NCBI RefSeq assembly: GCF_011440305.1
Contig: NZ_JAAOIW010000002.1
Span: forward strand, 62,001-126,000
DNA from: Paenibacillus agricola
GTDB lineage: Bacteria; Bacillota; Bacilli; Paenibacillales; NBRC-103111
DNA: 64,000 nt
Direction: 5' to 3'
In this document: positions 36,743 through 45,922 of the stretch, piece by piece
Numbering within the stretch: position 1 is the stretch's first letter
Layout: the number at the start of each line of letters is the position of its first letter
Translations under genes and position numbers: made by a program
The notes under the pieces: model-generated
Told to the model about the DNA's origin: nothing
Seen by the model: only the letters and a program-made list of their open reading frames with translations
The model's database searches: none

Positions 36743-37721
36743 GGACGCGTTCACTCTTTCTAATCAGGAATACTAGGAAGGGCCCGCCAATAACAGTCAT
36801 TATTATAGAAGCAGGAATTTCTGTAGGCGCAAGAAGCGTTCTCCCTAGTGTATCTGCCCCCAGGATGAGCAGCGCCCCGGCAAGTGCAGAGAATGGAATC
36901 AGCACCTTATGGTCTGAGCCAATCAGAAGCCGGGCGACATGGGGAATCAGCAAGCCAACGAAGGCGATCAAGCCTCCTATGGCCGTGGCTACTGCTGCCA
37001 AGAGTACGGCGACTATCGAAATCAGCAGTCTCGCCCGAGTCACATTGAGACCCAGATTATGAGCCGATTTATCCTGCAACGACAATAGGTTGCACCACGA
37101 GTAAAGCAACATCGACAAAAGCAGCCCGATCGATCCATACAGAATCATCACCTGTACATCGTTCCACGTTTTCATCGTAAAAATCGAGGTCGTTGCTTGA
37201 TTAAGGCTTGCCACTGCATAACTCCCCCTGTAATTAAAGGATTGTCCCAAGCCCGTAAAGGTTGCATTGATTGCAATTCCGACAAGAATAATTCGCATGG
37301 GGCTCAGCCCGGATTTCCATGAGAAGGAATACACCAGAAAACAGGCAAAAGCACCACCGATAAAAGCAAAAAGTGGCAGCCAGAAAAATAGCGTAGGGAA
37401 TATCGTAACGAATAATAAAGAAATAAAACCAGCCCCTGAGGAGATCCCGATCACACCAGCATCAGCTAACGGATTTCTCATTACAGCCTGCAATAATACC
37501 CCTGAAACCGCCAATGCCGCTCCAACGAACAGCGCAACAATAATCCTTGGCAGCCGAAGGTCTTTAATAATTTGCACATTTTTGTTTGTGCCTGAGAATA
37601 GGCCCTGAATCAATTCCAGGCTGCTTACCTTTAAGCTGCCGGTTGTTGCCGAGTATAGGACCACAGCGACCAGCAGAGCAATAACGATCACAAAGCTCCA
37701 ACCCACTCTTCTACTCATCAT
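36732..37721 (-). CDS. isdF: FecCD-type permease of heme importer (IsdF-like)
   Basis: 329 residues with about nine or ten helices of the BtuC/FecCD fold. Family motifs are LPRIIVALFVGAALAVSGVLLQAVMRNPLADAGVIGISSGAGF near residue 50 and GLIAFVGLLIPHVARLLIGSDHK in the C-terminal third. It follows the heme-binding lipoprotein by 16 bases on the same strand. The symbol rests on operon context (NEAT proteins, sortase B, IsdE-like partner). Confidence 0.9.
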   Translation of the reverse strand: MMSRRVGWSFVIVIALLVAVVLYSATTGSLKVSSLELIQGLFSGTNKNVQIIKDLRLPRIIVALFVGAALAVSGVLLQAVMRNPLADAGVIGISSGAGFISLLFVTIFPTLFFWLPLFAFIGGAFACFLVYSFSWKSGLSPMRIILVGIAINATFTGLGQSFNYRGSYAVASLNQATTSIFTMKTWNDVQVMILYGSIGLLLSMLLYSWCNLLSLQDKSAHNLGLNVTRARLLISIVAVLLAAVATAIGGLIAFVGLLIPHVARLLIGSDHKVLIPFSALAGALLILGADTLGRTLLAPTEIPASIIMTVIGGPFLVFLIRKSERVHGN

Positions 37722-37737
37722 TACCGTCCTCTATCAA

Positions 37738-38613
37738 TCATGATGGATATAACATCTTCATTAAAACATCCAAGGCTTCATTGACGAGCAAATTTCCCGT
37801 TGTACCAAACAGCTCTTCTTCCAGATCATACACACGATTATTGCTTACCGCGTTAAAATGCTTCCATATATCATTTTTCTTAAACTCCTGATCGAACATG
37901 ATGATGACTTCCTCAGGCATACCATGGGCGGCACGCAAAATAATATCGGGATTGGACTGCTGCAAATATTCCGTATTCGATGCCAAATATTCGACCGTTT
38001 CGCCTTGCACGATATTTTTCCCACCTGCAATTTTGACCAAGTCTCCAATATATGAAAGTTCCGTTGCCACCAAGTAGCTTCCTGGCACACCAAGTAAAAT
38101 AAGCACGGTTGGCTGCTTCTTCCCTTTAGCTTTCTCATTGATGTCAGCTAGCTTCTGTGTATATTTGGACACAATCGCATCGGCTTGCTTCTGGCGGTTA
38201 TATTTAGTGCCGAGTGCCAGGATGGCGTTGTTCATCTTTTCCACGCTCGTGAGGTCCAAGAAGCTGGCCTCGATCCCCGTGTTCTTAAAGACTTCTGCCA
38301 AATCATATTCCAGCGTCGTCACTGATAGCACTTGTGTCGGATTCAGCGATTTAACAATCTCCATGTCCGGGCTCATGGGATTGCCAACTAACGGAACCCC
38401 TGCATATCGCTTGGGTAAATCCTTGACACTCTTGGGAATACCCACTAAATCCATCTCTAATGCATCCATAATTTGAGTTGCCGCTACCGTTGTCGTGACT
38501 ACGCGATCACCACCTTGATTCTCTGCAGCCGGCGCTACTTCAACGGATGAACAGCCCATTAGTAAAGCAAAAACTGCCACGAGCATACCGATTTTTATCC
38601 ATTTGGCCCTCAT
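37738..38613 (-). CDS. isdE: Heme-binding lipoprotein, IsdE-like
   Basis: 291 residues. The lipoprotein signal ends FALLMGCSS. Two segments recall the heme pocket of staphylococcal IsdE, which binds heme through Met and His: VGNPMSPDMEIVKSLNP (Met) and LRAAHGMPEEVI (His). ATG at 38613 follows AAGGAG. It receives heme from cell-wall NEAT proteins and passes it to the permease. No Fur box lies directly upstream. It probably depends on transcription from the NEAT-SLH gene, modulated by the large hairpin at 38668-38717. Confidence 0.88.
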   Translation of the reverse strand: MRAKWIKIGMLVAVFALLMGCSSVEVAPAAENQGGDRVVTTTVAATQIMDALEMDLVGIPKSVKDLPKRYAGVPLVGNPMSPDMEIVKSLNPTQVLSVTTLEYDLAEVFKNTGIEASFLDLTSVEKMNNAILALGTKYNRQKQADAIVSKYTQKLADINEKAKGKKQPTVLILLGVPGSYLVATELSYIGDLVKIAGGKNIVQGETVEYLASNTEYLQQSNPDIILRAAHGMPEEVIIMFDQEFKKNDIWKHFNAVSNNRVYDLEEELFGTTGNLLVNEALDVLMKMLYPS

Positions 38614-38667
38614 ACCTATCGCTTCTCCTTCCCTAATACTTCATTGTTTACCAATGCTTGATTGGTA

Positions 38668-38717
38668 CTTTCAAGCCACGGAGGACACCAGCTGCCTGGC
38701 GTCCCCGTGGATGAAAG
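38668..38717 (-). promoter_or_regulatory. 50-base hairpin between NEAT-SLH gene and isdE
   Basis: Almost the whole span folds on itself: CTTTCA, CCACGG and GGACACCAG on the left match CTGGCGTCC, CCGTGG and TGAAAG on the right, with only two small interruptions and a four-base CTGC loop. There is no T run, so it is more likely an RNA-processing or stabilising element than a simple terminator. Confidence 0.7.
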
Positions 38718-38739
38718 TCTATTCAAAATCGTTATTTCG

Positions 38740-41700
38740 TTATTTCGCTTGATCCAGCAGCTTACCGATCAGTGTAACCGCCTCTGCGCGTGTTGCACTT
38801 GCATTTGGTGCAAAAAGGTTATTGTCTCTGCCGTTAATTATGCCTTGCTTGGCAGCAACGGCAACATGGGCACGTGCCCATTCTGGAACTTGTTCGGCAT
38901 CTGCAAACGAAAGGGCTTCCTGTGAATCGGCTGGGAACTTTAATGCCCTGCCGATCATTACCGCTATCTCCGACCGAGAAATTTTACGGTCTGCGCGGAA
39001 CGTTTGGTCCTCATAGCTGGTAATAATGCCTGCGCCAACGGTTTGCGCCAAATGTGGCGTTACCCATGCAGGAATGCTAGCCATGTCAGCAAAGCTTAGT
39101 TCTGCTGCTTGGCCTTCCAATTTCAGCGCCCGGCTGATGATCGTCGTAAATTCAGCACGGTTGATTTCTCCGTCTGGACGGAACGATCCATCCTCATAGC
39201 CATTAACGATACCTAATGACACAGCACGCTCAATCGCTGCTTTGCCCCAGTGGTTCTCAATATCATTCAAGGTAAGCTGCCCCGCCTGTGGAGTATCTGG
39301 TGTTCCGGGTGCTGGTTGCCCCGTCACTTCCGGAGCTCTAGCTTTGTCCTCGAATGCTGCGGTATCCAGCAGAATATCAAAGTCAATCGTTTCCGCTTTT
39401 TTATTGGCTCTGGCAGCAAAAGCTGCGCTGCCATCATCATCTGCTGGAATGGTTTTAGCCACTTCAGGATCAATAGGGATCTCTAGCTCAACCCAGCCAT
39501 GAAGGGCTGATGTCAAATCCTTGACCTCGAATTTAACCGTTCGGGTATCGTTTGCTTCATCTATGCTGATGAGGTCGGCATCGACCATTTCCCCATCCTT
39601 CGCTATCTTGAATTTAGTGAATTTCTTGTTTTGGTTCAAAGTCATTGTAATAAAGCGGGTTTTGTCTTTGACCGTTAATATAGCTGGATGCTTGATTTGC
39701 TTATCCATATCCGATATCAGGTTATTTCGATACTGGAATACGGAAAATTCAATAGGGTAATCGCCATTTGCTAAAGATTCTACTGCAGGCTTGGCAGTTA
39801 ATGAATTGGTTGCATTCTTATCAATGGCCTTCATACTAAACTTATCATATGAAATCTCAATATCGTAGGAATGGAAGTAACCCATTTCTGCCCAATCGAC
39901 TTTAACCCAGCCCTTGGATCTGGCTGATAAATCCTTCACTTCATATTCAATCTCGCGCGTATTTGTTAACTCATCCTTACTAAGCACTCTGACCTCGGAC
40001 AATGCTCCACCCTGCTCAACCTTAAACTCCGTGATTTCTTTACTTTGTTTAAGAATGAAGGAAATATACTGCTTACCGCCGGAAATAGTCAGGATCCCAG
40101 GTGATATCACATAATCCTGCATGACAGATTTTTGGTCGGTTCCATCCTTTATTATCTTGAAATTAATGCTGTACTTACCGTCCTGTGTAGTGGATGGGTT
40201 GGTTATAGTTCCGCCACCTCCTGTTCCTCCTCCTGTTCCACCAGTTCCACCAGTTCCGCCAGTTCCGCCATTACCACCCGTTCCTGGATTTGTCTGATTG
40301 TCTGTTAATTTGACAACAACGACCTTGTCAAAATTCAGCTTAAAGGTATGCGTTTCTCCGTTTGCACCTTTAAGATCAATTGCATAAGTAGCAGTTAAAT
40401 CCTCAGTTTCAAATTGAACCTCTCTTGTTAATTCTTCATCAGCCAATATCCGAACAACTCCGGATTGCTTAAGGGCATATTGCGGTAAAACATCGGCTGT
40501 CGTTCCGTCCGCTTTAATAACCTGGATCTTCGAAACGGTCACACCACTTTTTAATTTGAAAGCAGCCATTTTTTTACCATTGACAACCTTCAAGGTACCG
40601 CCATTTTCCACATAGTTAGACATTGGCGTTCCTGATCCGTCCTCAGACGTTGCAGCTTTGTAGGTAAACTTGTACTCCCCATCTTTGACTGGCTTCGTTA
40701 AGTCTATCGACTGCTCGCTTCCTACAGGCAGGTTGGAGAAGCCCAGCTCTACATCGTACTCATTATCATAGAGGAAGGTCTCGTTTACCTGCCAATAAAT
40801 GTTTACCCAGCCGTTTAATTTGGCAGTCAAATCGTTGACTTCGAATTTGATTAAGCGGGTATTATTGGCAGTATCATGGCTTACGATTTCTGTTTCTTTT
40901 AAGACTCCAGCTTGCTCCGTTTTGAATGATGTGATCTCTGCACTTTGCTTCACGATGAATGAAACATATTTTTTGCCGCCAACTACGGTTAGCTTGCCGC
41001 TTGTTTGATCTACATAGTCGTACATAACGGAATTGTCGTTGGTACCTTTTTTGAAGATATTATAGCTGATCGGATATTCACCGTCCGCTATACCTCCTGT
41101 TCCAGAATCAATAACGACAACGGATGTTTTAAACACAGTAAACGCTGTTTGTAATAAAGTCAGTGCAGCATCTACCTGCTGCCCATTAGCTGCCGCATCA
41201 TCAGCCGTTATCTTAGCTAGATTGATGGCTGCCAGCAATTTGCCCTTGGCACCCGTTGGGTATTGACCGTCAGCACTTCCCTCTACAGCTGAGCCATAGG
41301 CGATTTGGACATTATTGATGAGTGCATTCAGGATTGATTTATTGGATCCTGTTGCTCCATCGCCTGATGGCAAATTACTGAAGCCAAGCTCAACATCATA
41401 CTCATTGTCATACAAGAAGGTCGGGCTAACCTGCCAATAAATTTTCACCCAGCCGCTTAATCTTGTGTTTAAATCTTGGACTTCGAATTTAATCAAGCGG
41501 GTATTATTGGCAGCATCGCTGCTCACGATTTCTGTTTCTGTCAAAACTCCGGCTTGTTCAGTCTTGAACGAAGTGATCTCGGCGTTTTGCTTTAAGGCAA
41601 AAGTAACAAACCTTTTATCGCCCGCAACAATTAACTTGCCGCTGTTTTTATCAACATAATCGTACATAACAGAATTGCTATCGGTACCTTTTTTGTAAAT

Positions 41701-44034
41701 GTTAAAGCCGATCGGATACTCGCCATCCGCTAGTTTAGTTGCAACGGATAATTTGAACTTATCCAAGGCTTGCTGTAGTAATAGTAATGCAGTTGCTGAT
41801 TCTGCAGGCGTGCCTGTCAAGTTGGCAGCCTCGACATCCGCAGCAGTAATTGCTGACAGGATGGCATTCTTCGCCACCAATGGGTACTGGCCTGGCAAGG
41901 TTCCTGTAATTGCTTTACTATTGAATGATTTAGCAGCCGTTACAGCTTTCCATAGCGCGGTATTGTCGATATTGTTAAAATTCAAGCGAATGTCATGAGT
42001 GCGGTCATAATTCTGTGATGGCACGACTGTGCGTACCTTAGCATCGATAAGAGCTGATAAATTGTCAACTTTGAATTTAACAACTCTCGTATTCGCTGTG
42101 CTATCTGCACTGACAAGAATAGTTTCCACAAATTCACCGTTTTGCTTGACTTTAAATTCCGGTACAGTTGTGCTGTTCGTGACCGTTAAGGAAACATATA
42201 CAGAGCCATCATTCTCGGTGATTATAGTCGCCGGCTTTCCTAGATAGCTTTCCATAGCTGAGAATGCCTTATCCGTGGCATGGACTGTTGAGTAATTAAC
42301 CGTACGTACCGCCTTAGCTTTAAAAGCATCGATAGCCGTTTGCAGGGCCGTTGTTGCCGATAAAATTTGTGTCCTTGGGGAAGCAAGATTGGTGCCGACA
42401 GATTCGGCTAGCCCGATAGCTTGTAGAAGCTCAGCTTTGGCATTTGTAGGGTATTGCCCTGATGCCGTACCTGCTACAGCCGTATTACTCAATTGCTTGG
42501 CAGTAACCACCAAAGTATTTAGGGCTGTAAGCTCGTCAGCATTGTAGCTGATATAAACCGTTTTGGTCACGCTGTTCATTGTATAGGCGAACCATGAGAA
42601 GCCTTGCCATAAGGTGTCATTTGCACTATTATCTCGAGCCTCGAACTGATAGGTTTTATGATGTCCGTCAGTACTGTTATTCACCATTGTCATACCATCA
42701 TATAGATCTTTCCCGAATAGCCCATCAATACCAGGCTTCTGGTAAGAAAAGGAGCTCGGCAAAGCTGCTGGGTCTACAAAAGTAAGATTAACTAAAGCTT
42801 GATATCTAGGAAGGGGGTGTTTTAAAATGGTTGCTGTTTGCTTAAATTCATTTGAATAAACCGAATGGTTTACTGTTGCGTTTAGCGAATCGAGAACGAT
42901 AATACTTGCTGTTGAAGCATGATATTGCTGCGATTTCACACTATCAAGCGTTTTTTTCAAGGCATCAAATGAACTAGTAATTTTTGCGGTAGTAGCGTTG
43001 ACGTCAGCTACAAGAGTCAAAGCACTATTAATCCTAGAAGTAAGAGTTGGATTAATTAAAGATCCATTGTACTCCTTATCAGAAGTAGCAAAGCCGCTTC
43101 CGTTTGAGGTTCCGCTTTCAGTCGTGCCATATGTCTTGGCTATTGCTTTAAGAGCTTGAGCTTCTTCAATCAGTTGATTTAAGGTTTCCTTATTGACGAC
43201 TATACGCAGAGCTTTGTATGTATTAATCGCTTCATTCAAAATATCGTAGGCAGCTTTAAGCAGCACTGTGTTGCCCGGCGCACCAGCAACGAGGTCTTCC
43301 GCCATCTTTATACTGTTATTCAGTTTCGTTTTGGATCCGACTGGGTAGAACCCATCGCCATCGCCCTCTTGGGTGGTGTCATACACGTTACGTCCCACTG
43401 TTACCAGTTCGTTAAATATAGTTAGTGTTACTGTAATATTTTCACCATTACCACCCCCAGCGGTGTCTGGAGTTATGAAAACAAGCTTACTTGTATCCAA
43501 TTTCAATCCGACATTATACCAATAATTATAAGTCGGTGTTAACTGATATATATTATCTTTATCATCAATGTGCATTAAGATATCCTGAGTCTTCAAAGCA
43601 TCCTCAATATCTACTTGGACAACAATGTTGTTGGGGTCAGTCGATTGTCTGCTTGTAGCAGGTTGATAGCCTTCTATCCCGGTAACAACAGGTACTTTGC
43701 CCGCCTCTTCTTTAATTGTGGCTTTGTCTTTGCCAGCAATGCGCGAACCAAAATAGGCAAAAGTAGAATAATCTGATTTCTTAATTTCATGCTCTAGTAC
43801 CGCTTTGCCATTAAGGACAATAAGCTTCCCAGTGTTTGGTAGCATAAAAGAGTGGGCAGCGGAGGTATCCGATGTTCCGTTTTTCACATACGTGTATATG
43901 ATTGGATATTCCCCATCGGCTACTTTAGATGGAGCGTCCGCCGCCGAAACCGGTTCAATATGTAAGATGGACAGAAATAATACAAAGGCTAAAAGCATGG
44001 CCATAGTTTTCCGAAATAGTTTAGTCAATTCCAT
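38740..44034 (-). CDS. Giant S-layer-anchored multi-NEAT heme-capture protein with three SLH repeats
   Basis: 1764 residues, with a signal peptide (1-31) ending PVSAA. Order: NEAT1 (38-190), two helical FIVAR-like spacers (200-365), NEAT2 (366-500, divergent), spacer, NEAT3 (578-690), spacer, NEAT4 (766-895), spacer, NEAT5 (980-1110), NEAT6 (1118-1240), a Gly/Thr linker (1250-1276), NEAT7 (1286-1400), NEAT8 (1423-1518) and three SLH repeats (about 1586-1762). Heme-type YxxxY motifs are visible in NEAT1 (YNYWY), NEAT4 and NEAT5 (YDNEY) and NEAT7 (YFHSY); NEAT3 has YDRTH; NEAT6 and NEAT8 lack them. The SLH repeats should bind pyruvylated wall polymer. B. anthracis BslK is the nearest architecture I know, with one NEAT domain. 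Start ATG after AAGGAG. Confidence 0.95.
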   Translation of the reverse strand: MELTKLFRKTMAMLLAFVLFLSILHIEPVSAADAPSKVADGEYPIIYTYVKNGTSDTSAAHSFMLPNTGKLIVLNGKAVLEHEIKKSDYSTFAYFGSRIAGKDKATIKEEAGKVPVVTGIEGYQPATSRQSTDPNNIVVQVDIEDALKTQDILMHIDDKDNIYQLTPTYNYWYNVGLKLDTSKLVFITPDTAGGGNGENITVTLTIFNELVTVGRNVYDTTQEGDGDGFYPVGSKTKLNNSIKMAEDLVAGAPGNTVLLKAAYDILNEAINTYKALRIVVNKETLNQLIEEAQALKAIAKTYGTTESGTSNGSGFATSDKEYNGSLINPTLTSRINSALTLVADVNATTAKITSSFDALKKTLDSVKSQQYHASTASIIVLDSLNATVNHSVYSNEFKQTATILKHPLPRYQALVNLTFVDPAALPSSFSYQKPGIDGLFGKDLYDGMTMVNNSTDGHHKTYQFEARDNSANDTLWQGFSWFAYTMNSVTKTVYISYNADELTALNTLVVTAKQLSNTAVAGTASGQYPTNAKAELLQAIGLAESVGTNLASPRTQILSATTALQTAIDAFKAKAVRTVNYSTVHATDKAFSAMESYLGKPATIITENDGSVYVSLTVTNSTTVPEFKVKQNGEFVETILVSADSTANTRVVKFKVDNLSALIDAKVRTVVPSQNYDRTHDIRLNFNNIDNTALWKAVTAAKSFNSKAITGTLPGQYPLVAKNAILSAITAADVEAANLTGTPAESATALLLLQQALDKFKLSVATKLADGEYPIGFNIYKKGTDSNSVMYDYVDKNSGKLIVAGDKRFVTFALKQNAEITSFKTEQAGVLTETEIVSSDAANNTRLIKFEVQDLNTRLSGWVKIYWQVSPTFLYDNEYDVELGFSNLPSGDGATGSNKSILNALINNVQIAYGSAVEGSADGQYPTGAKGKLLAAINLAKITADDAAANGQQVDAALTLLQTAFTVFKTSVVVIDSGTGGIADGEYPISYNIFKKGTNDNSVMYDYVDQTSGKLTVVGGKKYVSFIVKQSAEITSFKTEQAGVLKETEIVSHDTANNTRLIKFEVNDLTAKLNGWVNIYWQVNETFLYDNEYDVELGFSNLPVGSEQSIDLTKPVKDGEYKFTYKAATSEDGSGTPMSNYVENGGTLKVVNGKKMAAFKLKSGVTVSKIQVIKADGTTADVLPQYALKQSGVVRILADEELTREVQFETEDLTATYAIDLKGANGETHTFKLNFDKVVVVKLTDNQTNPGTGGNGGTGGTGGTGGTGGGTGGGGTITNPSTTQDGKYSINFKIIKDGTDQKSVMQDYVISPGILTISGGKQYISFILKQSKEITEFKVEQGGALSEVRVLSKDELTNTREIEYEVKDLSARSKGWVKVDWAEMGYFHSYDIEISYDKFSMKAIDKNATNSLTAKPAVESLANGDYPIEFSVFQYRNNLISDMDKQIKHPAILTVKDKTRFITMTLNQNKKFTKFKIAKDGEMVDADLISIDEANDTRTVKFEVKDLTSALHGWVELEIPIDPEVAKTIPADDDGSAAFAARANKKAETIDFDILLDTAAFEDKARAPEVTGQPAPGTPDTPQAGQLTLNDIENHWGKAAIERAVSLGIVNGYEDGSFRPDGEINRAEFTTIISRALKLEGQAAELSFADMASIPAWVTPHLAQTVGAGIITSYEDQTFRADRKISRSEIAVMIGRALKFPADSQEALSFADAEQVPEWARAHVAVAAKQGIINGRDNNLFAPNASATRAEAVTLIGKLLDQAK
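40206..40285 (-). repeat. Gly/Thr linker-coding microrepeat
   Basis: Near-perfect short repeats of CCAGTTCCx and TCCTGTTCC on the plus strand encode a Gly-Gly-Thr linker between NEAT6 and NEAT7. This is a flexible hinge with potential for copy-number slippage. Confidence 0.8.
40730..41745 (-). repeat. Duplicated NEAT-domain segment (NEAT4/NEAT5)
   Basis: The stretches at about 41390-41745 and 40730-41090 are strongly similar in DNA as well as protein, with long identical runs (for example AAGCGGGTATTATTGGCAG in both). They encode nearly the same NEAT domain. The stretch between them codes for the helical spacer. Recent internal duplication of a domain-plus-spacer unit is the simplest reading. 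Confidence 0.8.
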
Positions 44035-44145
44035 TACACTCCTTAAATGTTTCTATATCAAGCTTGTTTATATTCAATTTAAATGGGTTCTACTGAAGAC
44101 ATCAGTAAACAATTATACATATTAACTAAGTTGGAAATATGGTTA

Positions 44146-44185
44146 AATGAAGAACGGCTTCAATGGATGCAAGCCATTCTTCATT
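44146..44185 (-). terminator. Hairpin between small secreted gene and NEAT-SLH gene
   Basis: AATGAAGAACGGCTT pairs with AAGCCATTCTTCATT (one mismatch) around a 10-base loop, followed on the minus strand by TTTAACC. It is a weak terminator that may lower expression of the giant gene relative to the small one. Confidence 0.55.
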
Positions 44186-44226
44186 TTGGAAATGATCAGC
44201 AGCCGATTCTGGCTACTGAATAAGTA

Positions 44227-44610
44227 TTACAACCAATCAATAATTAATTCCATGTCACCGCTGTGAGGTCCAGCACTTATTTCAAGTAGAACAGGAATAT
44301 CAGTCGTGTAATCAGCAACAGTGAATGTGAATTCTATGAAGCCACCAGAAACCACACCAGTCAAATCAGTGTAGCTGGAACCATTCCATACTTTTAAATC
44401 TGTAACTACAGCGCTGCTGTATTTCAGGGTAACAGTAGTTCCGACTTTAACGGCATCATAAGTAAACGCAGACGCATGTGAAGAATAAACTCCATCCGCA
44501 TCTAGAAAACGATAGTTTGTAGCATCTGCGAATGCAGGAACCGCCAACGCGAACACCAATACCAACATAGCCAACATCATAGTTACTGATTTTTTCATTG
44601 TTCTCATCAT
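44227..44610 (-). CDS. Small secreted beta-rich protein in heme locus, function unknown
   Basis: 127 residues with a clear signal peptide (KKSVTMMLAMLVLVFALAVPAFA, about 5-27), leaving a mature protein of about 100 residues. The mature part has alternating hydrophobic strands and several aromatic residues, with no sorting signal, SLH repeat, lipobox or Cys. I do not see a NEAT signature, although its size, secretion and place invite comparison with soluble hemophores such as IsdX1. It sits directly behind a perfect Fur box with a TATACT -10 and in front of the NEAT-SLH gene, so it should be iron-repressed. The start at 44610 follows AAGGGAG. Confidence 0.75.
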   Translation of the reverse strand: MMRTMKKSVTMMLAMLVLVFALAVPAFADATNYRFLDADGVYSSHASAFTYDAVKVGTTVTLKYSSAVVTDLKVWNGSSYTDLTGVVSGGFIEFTFTVADYTTDIPVLLEISAGPHSGDMELIIDWL

Positions 44611-44962
44611 TTTAAGTACACTCCCTTAGTTTGGTTTAGTTTTTTCCCTTACGTTTTTGTTCCCTGATACATGATTGCAAGCTGTAACGAGTTTACGTTA
44701 AACGATGAATCTCGATTCATTCAGCTCTCCAATGAAGCAGCCTCTCGTCCCCCTTTCCTGAATGCAAGAATGTATGCCACAGAAAAGTAAGTATAAAGAT
44801 AATGATAATCATTATCATCTTAGTTGCAAAAAAAATATTCTGTGGCTGAGGTACATGATTACCGGTATAACAATGTACCTTTATGTCTTCGGGTTATCCA
44901 CAACGTGTACATCGTCTATCAATAACCCGATTTTATACATTAATTTCAAAAATTATAAACTA
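44611..44962 (-). promoter_or_regulatory. Iron-regulated intergenic region
   Basis: 352 bases without a gene. It holds the perfect Fur box (44798-44816), a -10-like TATACT (44795-44790, minus) next to it, and an 8-bp inverted repeat CGGGTTAT/ATAACCCG (44890-44929) that may be a hairpin after the IsdC-like gene. Nothing else is evident. Confidence 0.7.
44798..44816. promoter_or_regulatory. Perfect consensus Fur box
   Basis: GATAATGATAATCATTATC matches the 19-bp Fur consensus at every position. It is placed directly before a TATACT -10 on the minus strand. It controls the small secreted gene and probably the NEAT-SLH gene and everything downstream. Confidence 0.93.
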
Positions 44963-45823
44963 CTACTTTATAACTTTTCCAGTTCTTCTTGTTCTCGCCA
45001 TATAGCCTAGGGATATCAACGCTAGTGGCAGCAAGGTCACCCATATAGCAATCGAAGCTGAATCTCCTGTCTTCGGATTAGCCACAGTGCTGGCATTAGC
45101 AACAGCTTGGTTGCCATTGCCATTTGCCGCAACGGGTGCACCTACTGCTGCTGCTGCCGAGGCAGTCTTCGTCGCTTCGACTGTAGTTGTCGCTACCGGC
45201 TTGGGAGCTGGCTTCGTTTCTGCTGAAGCAGACGCAGGCGTCGGAGCCACTGCAACGGTGGCTTTGTCTGAGCTTGAGCTAGGTGCAGGTGCGGCTTCTA
45301 AAGCTGCTGGAGGCGTGGCGGGAGTTTCCGTAGCTGCTTTAGCTGGCGCAGCAGCTACGGCTTCTGTGCTCTTAATGCTTTTCTCATCCAACATAAAACG
45401 GATCGTATAATCATGGTCATAATCAATTGATGGGACGGTTACATGTATTTTTGAAATGATCGGCTTGGATAAGTCGCTTACCGGAAATCTGACAATTCTT
45501 TTATCAGCAGCGGTATCTGTGCTAATAACTTTGGCATCTACTAAGCTTGCTTGATTAGGAATCTTAAACTGCGTCACCCATTTGCTATGGTTGATGGGAA
45601 GCTGTATTTCGATTTGTCCGTTTTTCACAAACACAGTAGCTGGCTTCTCAAAATAATCATTAGCCATCGATACCGATTCATTTTCTGCTTTGGTTATCGT
45701 GTAGTTTAACGTATAAGTACCATCAGCCAGATCGATCGCAGCCTGAGCTGTGGGCATAATTATCAAGGTTAGCAAGCACAATGCTGTGATTAAAACACTT
45801 TGTAGCAGTCTTCTTTTTCTCAC
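44963..45823 (-). CDS. isdC: IsdC-like NEAT heme-binding protein with NPKTG sortase B signal
   Basis: 286 residues from a GTG at 45823. The signal peptide ends AQA (about 29). A single NEAT domain (about 32-150) shows the SMANDYF heme-lip helix and the heme-Tyr motif YDHDY. A Pro/Ala/Thr-rich wall-spanning region follows (about 150-250), then NPKTGD, a membrane helix and a basic tail. NPKTG is the B. anthracis IsdC-type sortase B signal, matching srtB at 35072. The protein should be covalently attached inside the wall and relay heme to IsdE. A Fur box at 45923-45941 lies upstream. Confidence 0.93.
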   Translation of the reverse strand: MRKRRLLQSVLITALCLLTLIIMPTAQAAIDLADGTYTLNYTITKAENESVSMANDYFEKPATVFVKNGQIEIQLPINHSKWVTQFKIPNQASLVDAKVISTDTAADKRIVRFPVSDLSKPIISKIHVTVPSIDYDHDYTIRFMLDEKSIKSTEAVAAAPAKAATETPATPPAALEAAPAPSSSSDKATVAVAPTPASASAETKPAPKPVATTTVEATKTASAAAAVGAPVAANGNGNQAVANASTVANPKTGDSASIAIWVTLLPLALISLGYMARTRRTGKVIK

Positions 45824-45922
45824 GATTTATTCTTCCTCTCGGTACTAGTCAACCCAAGTTGTACTAGTTAAATCCTTAGTTATCTTCTCAGGCTATTCTT
45901 CAGCCCTACTCAAAGCTTACAT

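Noticed and set aside
38668-38717. Rho-independent terminator after the NEAT-SLH gene
   Set aside because: The stem is strong but no T run follows on the minus strand.
40206-40285. Short tandem repeats that could suggest a CRISPR-like or regulatory array
   Set aside because: The repeats are in frame and encode a Gly/Thr linker; no unique spacers.
44890-44929. Terminator of the IsdC-like gene
   Set aside because: Only an 8-bp stem with a 24-base loop and no T run on the minus strand; kept only as a note in the intergenic entry.
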